Below are positions 35,301-43,057 of a stretch of 64,000 nt of DNA, piece by piece. Under the pieces are notes generated by a model that was not told where the DNA came from, made no database searches, and saw nothing but the letters and a program-made list of their open reading frames with translations. Position numbers and translations under genes: made by a program. This stretch comes from Bacteroidia bacterium (GTDB taxonomy: Bacteria > Bacteroidota > Bacteroidia > B-17B0 > Aurantibacillaceae), in assembly GCA_014378485.1 (NCBI GenBank), contig JACMNO010000002.1:62001-126000 (forward strand). Reading direction: 5' to 3'. Numbering within the stretch: the first letter of the stretch is position 1; each line of letters begins with the position of its first letter.

Positions 35301-36679
35301 ATTCCTGGTCGCCGGCAACCGACCTTAGCTCAGCGATGGGCGCTGTAGTAACGGCAACACCAAGTGCGACAACAATCTACACCGTGACCGGAAATACGAG
35401 CGGATGTATATCCACTAAAACAATTACCATAACGGTTCCGGTGCTCAGTACCATTACAGCAACATCAAGTAATTCTGTTATCTGTATTGGCGGAAGTTCA
35501 ACTTTAACGGCATCCGGCGCCAGCACCTATACATGGGCTCCGGGATCAATGACAAATGACACGGTTAGCGTATCTCCAACCACAACAACTAATTATACTG
35601 TTATTGGAAAAACTGTCAATGGATGTTTTGCTGTTCCGGCTGTGGTTACTGTCACGGTATTGCCTGTTATTAATTCGGCATTGGTTGCCGGCAGCCCATC
35701 TGTATGTTTAACCAATACCACAACAATATCTGCAGTTGCATCAACAGGGCTTTCTTATACGTGGCAACCTGTAACAGCAATACAGGGAGCAACCAATACT
35801 TCCAGTGTAATAGCTTTACCACCAACAACTGCAACTGTAATTTACACCGTTACTATTTCAAATGGTATATGTGCTGCAACCAACACTATTCAATTATTAG
35901 TAAGAACGCCTCCAATTGGAAATTTCAAAACACTAAATAATGATACCATTTGTACGGGAGGTTGTGTGACTTTTAGTTCAACAACCACCGGAAGTTCGCC
36001 AATTACTCATAAATGGTATTACCAAAGTGGAATAGGAACATCGTCTGTAGGCGTTACTCCAGAAGCATGTTATCCATCTGCCGGAAATTTTTCTGTTACT
36101 TTAATCGTCTCTAATAATTGTGGTATTGATACAGCCGTAAAAGCCAATTACATCACAGTGTTTGATTTTCCTATATTGATTGTAAACGGAGATACCACAA
36201 TTAATATAGGTGAACATGCAGAGGTTTATGCCAGTGGTAGTTTAAATTATTCCTGGTCGCCAAATATTAACGGATCAATTGTTTGCCCAACCTGTTCAAA
36301 TACTATAGTTCAGCCAACACTCACTACTCAATATATTGTAGTTGCATCTAATTCAAAATATTGTAAGGTGCAGGATACGGTAACTGTTATTGTGGATGTA
36401 AATTGCGGTGACTTCTTTATACCAAATGTATTTTCACCAAATGGTGATGGATTGAATGATATGATCAATGTTCATGGCCGTTGTATCTCAACTTTCAACC
36501 TACAAATATTCAGCAGATGGGGTGAGAAAGTTTTTGAAACTTCTTCTATGTCTGATGGCTGGGATGGAACCTTCAGGGGACAAAAAATGGACACTGGTGT
36601 TTTCGTTTATAAAGCAGATGGAGTTTCGATAGATGGGCAATCTTTTAAACTCAAAGGCAATATTACCCTGATACGATAA
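32372..36679 (+). CDS. Large repeat adhesin: choice-of-anchor L domain, Ig-like repeats, T9SS type B CTD
   Basis: 1435 residues. A signal peptide (RKILLFIVLSFLFTKFYG) is followed by a choice-of-anchor L domain (about 20-260, with TGTASNVAGPSPNTTSNN, YVFASEEYPEYVGTSFNDVF and YDGKTTILSA). Then come roughly 14 Ig-like repeats marked by TxICxG, TWTASTG or TWSPG, and TTYTVxSGxG. A PKD-like domain lies near 1190-1280, and the C-terminal sorting domain (FFIPNVFSPNGDGLNDMINV to FKLKGNITLIR) is type B (gliding-motility CTD). Six central repeats are nearly identical 76-residue units. Each repeat holds two cysteines, so disulfide-stapled modules are likely. The PorP/SprF gene follows 21 bases later, the usual partner of type B cargo. 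Probably a cell-surface adhesin. Confidence 0.92.
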   Translation: MRKILLFIVLSFLFTKFYGQITTSVNPTIAQMQAALQGNGVVVTGLTLTCPTGAYALFSNGAAALGGANLNSGILLTTGTASNVAGPSPNTTSNNLSYNSSAPGSTLGNSLASGTTYDGCYINFLITPSCNTLSINYVFASEEYPEYVGTSFNDVFGFIISGPNPSGPAYSNSNIALIPGTTTPVSINNVNATTNPAYYVSAPPGLEYDGKTTILSASAAVVPCSTYTMTIGVWDDGDGSFDSAVFLDVNGLSCLNSPTITATPSPSTICGPQTVTLTAAGGIASGTYTWSAPPSGGLTATTGTVVTANPTASTTYTLLYSDINTCPGVPLTKTTVVTITPPPALPVSQSPSGSICSGQSVTLTANGSSGTYSWSPGASLSTTTNSVTVSSPTVTTTYSVTNTVGACVSNSVITVTVSPPSSITITPSLSTICVGQSQALSASGTGPFTWTASTGANPASAANVTVTPSSTTTYTVLSGTGTCTATAVATVSIGTIPTINITPSNTTICLGASVGLSSTGAGPFTWTASTGANPASAANVTVSPSSNTTYTVLSGTGACTAQAVATVSIAPTLSINITPSSTVICLGESVGLSSTGAGPFTWTASTGANPPSLANVTVTPGSTTTYTVLSGTGACTAQAVATVSIAPALTINITPSNTTICLGASTSLSSTGSGPFTWTASTGANPPSAGTVTVTPAATTTYTVLSGTGACTAQAVATVSIAPTLSINITPSNTTICLGENVSLTTNGTGPYNWTASTGSNPPSAGTVTITPGATTTYTVLSGTGACTAQAVATVSISPSLSVNITPSGTIVCNGQSVGLTASGNAGPFSWTASTGTPPGPSGNVTVTPTTTTTYTVLAGTGACTAQAVATVSISPTLTITISPSSPSVCLGFGSTLTAGGATNYTWSPGFSTGSTLSVTPISTSNYTVVGSNGICVNSATTTVSVISLTTNVTSSSTYYCFGVAPVSLAGSGATNYSWSPATDLSSAMGAVVTATPSATTIYTVTGNTSGCISTKTITITVPVLSTITATSSNSVICIGGSSTLTASGASTYTWAPGSMTNDTVSVSPTTTTNYTVIGKTVNGCFAVPAVVTVTVLPVINSALVAGSPSVCLTNTTTISAVASTGLSYTWQPVTAIQGATNTSSVIALPPTTATVIYTVTISNGICAATNTIQLLVRTPPIGNFKTLNNDTICTGGCVTFSSTTTGSSPITHKWYYQSGIGTSSVGVTPEACYPSAGNFSVTLIVSNNCGIDTAVKANYITVFDFPILIVNGDTTINIGEHAEVYASGSLNYSWSPNINGSIVCPTCSNTIVQPTLTTQYIVVASNSKYCKVQDTVTVIVDVNCGDFFIPNVFSPNGDGLNDMINVHGRCISTFNLQIFSRWGEKVFETSSMSDGWDGTFRGQKMDTGVFVYKADGVSIDGQSFKLKGNITLIR
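33641..35011 (+). repeat. Six in-frame tandem repeats of 228 bp (last 231 bp) inside the adhesin gene
   Basis: Unit starts, marked by ACTATTACT or AATATTACT/ACC, fall at 33641, 33869, 34097, 34325, 34553 and 34781, exactly 228 bases apart. The sixth unit has one extra codon and ends at 35011. Each encodes a 76-residue Ig-like module. Spacing is a multiple of 3, so unit loss or gain by recombination keeps the frame. Confidence 0.93.
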
Positions 36680-36700
36680 AAAAAATATTGACTTAATCAC

Positions 36701-37759
36701 ATGAAAACAGTATTAAAAATGAAAAAAATAATTTTAGCTTTTATAATCATTCCTCTTTTTGGAAAGGCTCAGGATATTCATTTCTCGCAATTTAATGAAA
36801 CACCGGTTCTTTTAAATCCTGCTATGAGTTGTACAGCTTTTGACACCAGGATCATTGCTAATTACAAAAATCAATGGGCCAGTGTTACCAGTCCTTTTCA
36901 AACTTATGGGATAAGTATTGAACGAGCACTGAAACATTTAAAACTAAAAAAAGCTTATACAGGAATGTCCCTTAGCATCTATAATGATAAAGCCGGTGAT
37001 GCAGGGCTTGGTTCTTTATTAGTTAATTTAGGGTTTAACGTCATTTTAAAAACAGGGAAATTTACAAAACTATCTGCCGGTTTAGGTGGAGGAATTAATT
37101 ACAGAACGATTAATCCTTCAAAGTTACAATGGGAAAGTCAATACAACGGATCCACTTATGACGCAGCAATAGCATCAGGCGAAAAAATACCAAAAAGTTC
37201 TTTTGTCCAGGCAGATTTTGTTGGTGGTCTTGCTTATCATTACGCAAAAAGCGAACACTTTATCAGTGCCCAGGATGGGACAAAATTTGATATTGGTTTT
37301 TCTGCCTTTCACTATAATATGCCAACCTATTCTTTTGTGAATAGCGGTGATAAACAATTTACAAAATTCATTCTGCATTCAAATTTTGATATTGGGATTA
37401 AAAACGCAGGTATGGCTATTGTTCCAAGTTTTTTATATTCAAGACAAGGCCCTTCTCAAGAAACAAATGTTGGCTGCATGTTTAAATATATTATCCAAGA
37501 TCAATCTGTTTATACCGGGATAAAAAAACCATGTGCTATAGCAATTGGAGCTTTTTACCGTGTAGGTGATGCCTTTATTCCAAGTTTACTATTTCAATAT
37601 GACAAATATGCTTTCACTGTAAGCTACGATCTTAATACTTCTCAATTAGCAGGTGTATCTAAAGCAAAAGGCGGTCTAGAGTTTAGTCTGCGTTTTAATA
37701 CGAGTCCTGGTTATGGCAAAGCATTAGGAAACAGTGTAAACAGACCCACTTATAAATAA
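36701..37759 (+). CDS. PorP/SprF-family T9SS outer-membrane protein
   Basis: 352 residues (or 346 from the internal ATG at 36719, which starts the signal peptide MKKIILAFIIIPLFGKAQ). The mature N-terminus DIHFSQFNETPVLLNPAMS is the PorP/SprF signature. A long beta-barrel follows (YKNQWASVTSPFQTYGIS, LSAGLGGGINYRT, IGAFYRVGDAFIPSLLFQYD), and the end YSLNTSQL-like element is seen as VSYDLNTSQLAGVSKAKGG. These proteins capture T9SS type B cargo at the cell surface. It is directly downstream of such a cargo gene, 21 bases away. Confidence 0.93.
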   Translation: MKTVLKMKKIILAFIIIPLFGKAQDIHFSQFNETPVLLNPAMSCTAFDTRIIANYKNQWASVTSPFQTYGISIERALKHLKLKKAYTGMSLSIYNDKAGDAGLGSLLVNLGFNVILKTGKFTKLSAGLGGGINYRTINPSKLQWESQYNGSTYDAAIASGEKIPKSSFVQADFVGGLAYHYAKSEHFISAQDGTKFDIGFSAFHYNMPTYSFVNSGDKQFTKFILHSNFDIGIKNAGMAIVPSFLYSRQGPSQETNVGCMFKYIIQDQSVYTGIKKPCAIAIGAFYRVGDAFIPSLLFQYDKYAFTVSYDLNTSQLAGVSKAKGGLEFSLRFNTSPGYGKALGNSVNRPTYK

Positions 37760-37989
37760 TTGCTTTAACTTCATTTCTCTAAAATTTATATTTATCACTT
37801 TCATATAGGGGATACTTGTAAATTAGTTTATACTTTTCTTTATAAAATGGACGATCAAAAAAACTGGCATTACAAAACCTAGGAATACCTTTAATTTCAC
37901 CTTTTTTACCTAATACTTCAGCAGACACTTATTTTGCGATATAACTTTATAGTTAAGCATTGCATAACCAATTTTTATTTCAAAAAACT

Positions 37990-38370
37990 ATGAAAGCAAA
38001 TTCGAAATTTCACCCGGACATCAAAAAAATGATTCCATGGGGCGTTAATCCTAATGACAAAAATATTAACCTGGAAATTACTAATAACCATATAAAATAT
38101 TCAGGCAGCGGTAATAGAGAAATTCAAATTATTGGAAATACCAAAAAGGTAGATTTTGAGGTAAAAAAATCCGTATCAAACATCATTAAGTGGAACAGTT
38201 CAATTGATGAATCAAAAATAAAAATCACTGTTGAAGACGGTTGGATTACCTTGGAAGGCAAGGTAGATCAGGAGTTTAAGCGAACAAAGGCAGAATTACT
38301 TGCAAAGGATATTAATGGAGTAAACGGAGTAACTAACCTGATTATAGTTTCACCGGAAAGGCATTCTTAA
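37990..38370 (+). CDS. BON-domain protein
   Basis: 126 residues from the ATG at 37990 (MKANSKFHPDIKKMI); an in-frame TTG 30 bases upstream would add only non-conserved residues. The C-terminal half is one BON domain: KKSVSNIIKWNSSIDESKIK, ITVEDGWITLEGKVDQEFKR, AELLAKDINGVNGVTNLI. BON domains bind phospholipid or envelope structures and occur in osmotic-stress proteins such as OsmY. No signal peptide is visible. It neighbours two small very hydrophilic proteins, which together look like a stress-related group. Confidence 0.85.
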   Translation: MKANSKFHPDIKKMIPWGVNPNDKNINLEITNNHIKYSGSGNREIQIIGNTKKVDFEVKKSVSNIIKWNSSIDESKIKITVEDGWITLEGKVDQEFKRTKAELLAKDINGVNGVTNLIIVSPERHS

Positions 38371-38506
38371 AATTCTGTATAAAACAAATAAATAGTTTTA
38401 ATAAATATCTGCTTGAAAAACCTTAAAAAAAATGAATTCAAATCTTTTAGAAATGAATTCATTTAATTAGTCAACAATTTAAAATAAGATTACTTATTGT
38501 TTAAAG

Positions 38507-38773
38507 TTATTTCCCATTAGTTTTTTTCTGAGTCGTGCTACTTTTCTGATTGAATGAATTATCCGCAGGTGTTTTGTAATCGTGCTCATGATCTGTGTCA
38601 TCATGCTCTCTATTCTTATCAGGATTTTCTATTTCGTCCTCATTATCAGTTTTATCAGTCGGCTGTTGATCGGTATCAGGATTTTTTGAACCCTTATTTA
38701 TAGTGGGTTCTTTCTTCTGATTAGGATTATTTTTTGGATCGACTTTCGGATCATTATTTTTATTTTCGTTCAT
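38507..38773 (-). CDS. Small disordered hydrophilic protein
   Basis: 88 residues with almost no hydrophobic residues; rich in Asn, Asp, Lys, Glu, Pro and Thr (starts MNENKNNDPKVDPKNNPN, and has a HDDTDHEHDY acidic/His stretch near 60). Predicted fully disordered. No family is recognised. The gene is followed upstream on the same strand by another small hydrophilic protein gene. Composition resembles hydrophilin-like stress proteins, but that is only inference. Confidence 0.6.
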   Translation of the reverse strand: MNENKNNDPKVDPKNNPNQKKEPTINKGSKNPDTDQQPTDKTDNEDEIENPDKNREHDDTDHEHDYKTPADNSFNQKSSTTQKKTNGK

Positions 38774-38807
38774 GATTACTATTTATAACTGTTAGAAATG
38801 AATTGAA

Positions 38808-38972
38808 TTATTTTCTCCGCGTCTTATCCGTTTTTGAACCGCCATCAGTGGTAGAAGTTTTCTTTGAAACCCCCATATCATTGTTTCTTCCTCCTTTGGT
38901 TAAACTTTCCTGGCTTTTTGAATGACCTGTTTTAGTGCTTTTGCTAATTTGATCTTTTTTTACTGCTTTCAT
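38808..38972 (-). CDS. Small basic hydrophilic protein (54 residues)
   Basis: An ATG at 38972 gives MKAVKKDQISKSTKTGHSKS, then QESLTKGGRNNDMGVSKK, ending SKTDKTRRK. It is strongly basic and Ser/Thr/Lys/Gly-rich, without a hydrophobic core. It lies 34 bases upstream of the acidic small protein on the same strand, so the two could be cotranscribed and even interact by charge. No homologue is recognised; the case rests on a clean start and stop, context and neighbour-like codon use. Confidence 0.5.
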   Translation of the reverse strand: MKAVKKDQISKSTKTGHSKSQESLTKGGRNNDMGVSKKTSTTDGGSKTDKTRRK

Positions 38973-39170
38973 ATTCTGATTTTTTAATATTAGGTTAATA
39001 ATAAATCAAAGATGATAAAGCATCATGCAAAACGCATTATATAAAACAGCGATAATATTACAACTTTATGTCACACATAATATTAATAAAGTAAAATATA
39101 ATTAGCTGCTTAACCAATTAAACAAAAAACATACTTTAAAGATTAGAAAATAAAACTGAAAAGTTAAAAG

Positions 39171-41597
39171 CTAAATAACCACCTTCAACTTCGCGTATTT
39201 TAACAACAGATTTCTCTCACCGGAATTACGGAATTGAATTGCTGCTTTTGCTTCAGGATACACACCCTCAATAGCTGTGATTTCACCTATACCAAACTTT
39301 TCATGTTCCACAACACTTCCCACTCTCAAATTTGCATTTGCGCTGTTATCAGTAAGATTGTTCGTTGCAGCCATGCGTTTAGCCAAGGGAATTAATTTTT
39401 TTGGTGGTGAAAAATTAATTGGTTTTGGTAGCGCTTTATCCAGTCCAATATCCTTTGTCCTGTAATCGATAGATTCCATTGGCTTTTGAAATGGTCTTGG
39501 TGGCCTAACAAAAGCATCATCACTAAATTTATTTCTTTCAGGCTCTCTTGGATAATCCACACAACTTTCATCCAGTTCATCAATGAACCTGCTTGGCTCG
39601 CAGTAAATAATATTTCCAAAGCGATAACGTGTCGTCGCAAAACTAATGGTAGCTTTCTTTTCTGCACGGGTAATGGCAACATAAAACAAACGGCGTTCTT
39701 CTTCCAGTTCACTGCGGCTGTTAAGTGCCATTTGGGAAGGGAATAAATTTTCTTCCAATCCAACTATATGAACATAAGGAAATTCCAATCCTTTAGACGC
39801 ATGAATAGTCATCATCGAAACCTTGTCCGAATTTTTCTCGTCATCACTTTCCTTATCAACATCCGTTAACAGTGTAATTTCCTGCATGAACTCGTCGAGC
39901 GTTTTTAGTTCGGATGTTCTTTCCCCGGAATCAAATAACTCAACAGGATCAACCTCGCCTGTATTTTGAAAAATGGCTTCCTTTAATTCTTCTTCCTGTG
40001 GGGTTCTTTCCTGCTCCACAAAATCCTTAATACCATTTAATAATTCCTGGATGTTTTCATAACGGCTAACGCCTTCTGGAGTTTTATCATGATACAAATC
40101 TTTTACCACACCACTGGTAACAGCAATATGATTAGCACTTTCAAAAGCATCTTTGTAAGGGATCATCATCGAGAATGTTTTAACCATCGTGATGAACTCA
40201 TTTATTTTTAAAGCTGTTCCGCTATTAATTCCAATGTTAAAGTCCTTCAAGTTATCCAATACCTGCCACATGCTAATATCATGCTCCATGGCTGCAAGCA
40301 TTACTTTATCAATGGTTGTCTGCCCTATGCCCCTGGTTGGATAATTAATGATCCGCTTTAAAGATTCATCATCATTATGATTGATCGATAAACGAAAATA
40401 AGACAGTACATCCTTTATCTCTTTCCGCTGGTAAAAAGAAACACCGCCGTATATTTTATAAGGAATATTCAATTTTCGCATCGCCTCTTCAAAAGACCGT
40501 GATTGTGCGTTAGTTCTATATAAAATTGCAAAATCTTTATAACGCGCCTGTTGAGTATAATGAGTTTCATAAATTGAAGCGGCTACTTTTTGTCCTTCTT
40601 CATTATCTGTATTGGACTTTATGATTCTTATTTTTTCACCTTCTTCATTTTCCGTATAAATATTTTTTTTAAATTGATCTTTATTGATCGCAATAACAGC
40701 ACTGGCAGCTTTTACAATATTCTGTGTACTCCTGTAATTTTGTTCGAGCTTAAATGTTTTCAAATCCGGATAATCTTTTTCAAAGTTCAGGATGTTTTGA
40801 ATATTAGCACCACGGAACGAATAAATACTTTGAGCATCATCACCGACTACACAAATATTCTGAAAACGGGCGGCCAATTGTTTAACAATAACGTATTGGG
40901 AAAAATTCGTATCCTGGTACTCATCCACCAGTATGTATTTGAATTTACTTTGGTACTTGATCAGCACCTCCGGAAAATCTCTTAGGAGAACATTGGTATT
41001 AAACAACAGATCGTCAAAATCCATGGCGCCTGATTTAAAATTTCTCTTTTGATAAGCAATATAAACTTGTCCTAATAAAGGTTTGTTGGACGCTCTGTCT
41101 TCTGCCTGTGTGATAGGATTATTAGCGTATTGGTGAGGAGAGATCAGACTATTTTTGGCAGACGAAATACGATTTAAAACCAAGGATGGTTTATAGATTT
41201 TATCATCCAGGTTTAATTGCTTTAAAATATCTTTGATTACACTTTTGCTATCGTCAGTATCATAAATGGTGAAGTTGGATGGATACCCAAGTTTTTCACC
41301 TTCAAAACGAAGAATCTTGGCAAAGATCGAGTGGAACGTTCCCATCCAAAGATTTTTAGCTTCTTTATTTCCCACTATTCTACCAATACGATCTTTCATT
41401 TCACGAGCCGCTTTATTGGTAAAGGTTAAGGATAAAATATTAAAAGCATCATTGCCTTTCTCCATGATATGAGCAATGCGATACGTCAGTACACGTGTTT
41501 TTCCAGAACCGGCACCCGCAATGATCATTACAGGCCCTTCTGTGTTTTCGGCAGCCATGCGCTGCACAGGATTCAATTCATTTAAATAGTCACTCAT
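39171..41597 (-). CDS. UvrD/PcrA-type superfamily 1 DNA helicase
   Basis: About 808 residues from the ATG at 41597 (MSDYLNELNPVQRMAAENTE); the longer start at 41615 adds six non-conserved residues. Walker A is AGAGSGKT at 27-34; other helicase motifs seen are LTFTNKAAREM (Ia), ILVDEYQDTN (II), VVGDDAQSIYSFRGA (III), LEQNYRST (IV), MTIHASKGLEF (V) and LFYVAITRAEKK (VI). The C-terminal tail has the PcrA-type GSVVEHEKFGIGEITAIEG fold. It acts in repair and replication-conflict resolution. Divergent from ssb, which is functionally fitting. Confidence 0.94.
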   Translation of the reverse strand: MSDYLNELNPVQRMAAENTEGPVMIIAGAGSGKTRVLTYRIAHIMEKGNDAFNILSLTFTNKAAREMKDRIGRIVGNKEAKNLWMGTFHSIFAKILRFEGEKLGYPSNFTIYDTDDSKSVIKDILKQLNLDDKIYKPSLVLNRISSAKNSLISPHQYANNPITQAEDRASNKPLLGQVYIAYQKRNFKSGAMDFDDLLFNTNVLLRDFPEVLIKYQSKFKYILVDEYQDTNFSQYVIVKQLAARFQNICVVGDDAQSIYSFRGANIQNILNFEKDYPDLKTFKLEQNYRSTQNIVKAASAVIAINKDQFKKNIYTENEEGEKIRIIKSNTDNEEGQKVAASIYETHYTQQARYKDFAILYRTNAQSRSFEEAMRKLNIPYKIYGGVSFYQRKEIKDVLSYFRLSINHNDDESLKRIINYPTRGIGQTTIDKVMLAAMEHDISMWQVLDNLKDFNIGINSGTALKINEFITMVKTFSMMIPYKDAFESANHIAVTSGVVKDLYHDKTPEGVSRYENIQELLNGIKDFVEQERTPQEEELKEAIFQNTGEVDPVELFDSGERTSELKTLDEFMQEITLLTDVDKESDDEKNSDKVSMMTIHASKGLEFPYVHIVGLEENLFPSQMALNSRSELEEERRLFYVAITRAEKKATISFATTRYRFGNIIYCEPSRFIDELDESCVDYPREPERNKFSDDAFVRPPRPFQKPMESIDYRTKDIGLDKALPKPINFSPPKKLIPLAKRMAATNNLTDNSANANLRVGSVVEHEKFGIGEITAIEGVYPEAKAAIQFRNSGERNLLLKYAKLKVVI

Positions 41598-41764
41598 TAT
41601 TACAAAAATACGCATTCTATGAAATTGAAAATATTAATTTATGATAAAGTATAAAAAAATAGAAAAAGCCTTATAAACATGGATTTTGAGTAGATGAATT
41701 GGTTGCAGAAATAAAAAAAAGTTGCGTAGTTTGTATCGTAATAATAGAATTTAATTTTAGAGAC

Positions 41765-42181
41765 ATGGCAGGTATAAACAAGGTTATTTTAGTAGGAAAC
41801 TTAGGTAAAGACCCGGAATTAAAATATTTGGAAGGAAACATTGCCCGTGCAAACTTCAGCATCGCAACCAGCGAATTTCATAAAGATAAAAGCGGGAATA
41901 AGATAGAACAAACCGAATGGCATAACATCGTTGTTTGGAGAAGTATGGCAGAAAGCGCTGAAAAGCTCTTAAAAAAAGGAACCCAGGTTTATCTGGAAGG
42001 AAAGCTGCAAACGAGGCAATGGATTGATAAGGACGGGAATAAACGCAATATCACAGAAGTTGTAGGTGAATCTTTTTTAGTACTTCAACGAAAAGAAAAC
42101 AATGCACCAAACCCAAATGTAAATGAAGACTCCAATGTGAATTTCGATGACCTTGGAAAGAAAGACAGTTTACCGTTTTAG
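41765..42181 (+). CDS. ssb: Single-stranded DNA-binding protein
   Basis: 138 residues from the ATG at 41765 (MAGINKVILVGNLGKDPELK). An upstream in-frame GTG/ATG extension to 41699 adds unrelated residues and is not used. The OB-fold has ARANFSIATSEF, EWHNIVVWRSMAESAEKLLK and GTQVYLEGKLQTRQW. The acidic tail ends DDLGKKDSLPF, the partner-binding tip. In many Bacteroidota the order is ssb-gldE-gldD; here gldD follows directly. Confidence 0.95.
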   Translation: MAGINKVILVGNLGKDPELKYLEGNIARANFSIATSEFHKDKSGNKIEQTEWHNIVVWRSMAESAEKLLKKGTQVYLEGKLQTRQWIDKDGNKRNITEVVGESFLVLQRKENNAPNPNVNEDSNVNFDDLGKKDSLPF

Positions 42182-42184
42182 TTT

Positions 42185-42332
42185 TTTAACCACCGAGGCA
42201 CTTAGAAATAATTTCTAATTTATATTATTGAACCCAGGAAAGCTTCGCTTTCCAAATATGATTCCCTTCCTTCATAATTTATCCTCAAAATTATTTTAGC
42301 GTATAGAACCCTATGTTTCTATGTGGTTAAAA
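42185..42332. repeat. Intergenic element with terminal inverted AACCAC repeats
   Basis: The gap between ssb and gldD begins TTTTAACCACCGAGGCACTT and ends GTTTCTATGTGGTTAAAA, so the ends can pair imperfectly. Inside is a smaller palindrome, GGAAAGCTTCGCTTTCC (about 42238-42255). Related words occur at 20771 (CTTCTATGTGGTTTAAA) and 44066 (AACCGCAAAGTTCGCAAAG), as in the dispersed AACCAC-type repeats of Bacteroidota. No ORF is present. Confidence 0.5.
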
Positions 42333-42349
42333 ATCTTAAATTTGTGTTC

Positions 42350-42970
42350 ATGATAAAGCAATCTTTTAAATCGGTATTCAAATTACTTATTATAATTTTT
42401 TCGATTGCCTTTGTTTCGTGCGGAGATGATGATGATGAAGTATTTATTCCCAAGCCTAAAGGATTTCCGCGAATTGATTTTCCAGATAAAACCTATCGTT
42501 TGTACGATAGTCTTTGCCCTTACAGTTTTGAGATCCCGACTTATTCCTTTATTAATAACGATAAACACAAAGGCGCAGATCCTTGCTGGATCAATATTAA
42601 CTTTCCAAAATACAATGCACAGATACATTTAAGCTATAAACAGGTAACCAATAACCTGGATACTTTTTTAAGTGATAGCCGTGATTTTGCTATTAAACAT
42701 CAGATAAAAGCTACAGGATTGGATGAAACGATTATTATAAGAGACAATTCGAAAGTGTATGGATTAGTATATGATATTGGAGGAAACACCGCCTCTAATG
42801 TTCAGTTTTATTTAACAGACAGCACGCGTCATTTTATGCGCGGTGCCTTGTATTTCAATGTAGTTCCTAATATTGATTCGCTGAAAATTGTAGTGGAATA
42901 TTTAAGAAAAGATATTGTTCATATGATACAGACCTTTGAATGGAAAGGGATTGAGAAGAAACAAAAATAA
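42350..42970 (+). CDS. gldD: Gliding motility lipoprotein GldD
   Basis: About 206 residues from the ATG at 42350, with a lipoprotein signal (LLIIIFSIAFVSCGDDDD). The GldD signature follows: IPKPKGFPRIDFPDKTYRL, then CPYSFEIPTYSF, CWININFPKYNAQIHLSY, ending MIQTFEWKG. GldD is essential for gliding and T9SS function in Flavobacterium. A TAAATTTG word lies 6 bases before the ATG and could be a -7 element giving an almost leaderless transcript. Position after ssb supports the call. Confidence 0.93.
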   Translation: MIKQSFKSVFKLLIIIFSIAFVSCGDDDDEVFIPKPKGFPRIDFPDKTYRLYDSLCPYSFEIPTYSFINNDKHKGADPCWININFPKYNAQIHLSYKQVTNNLDTFLSDSRDFAIKHQIKATGLDETIIIRDNSKVYGLVYDIGGNTASNVQFYLTDSTRHFMRGALYFNVVPNIDSLKIVVEYLRKDIVHMIQTFEWKGIEKKQK

Positions 42971-43057
42971 AATTCTTACTTTTCTATTACAAGTATCTTT
43001 CTCAGTATAAGGTGTAATGCTAATTCACTAGCTAGCGGACAAAGTGAAAAGAAAACT

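Noticed and set aside
32372..36679. The adhesin as a horizontally acquired gene because of its skewed Thr/Ser composition
   Set aside because: The composition follows from the repeat domain type; the signal peptide, T9SS domain and PorP partner fit the host phylum.
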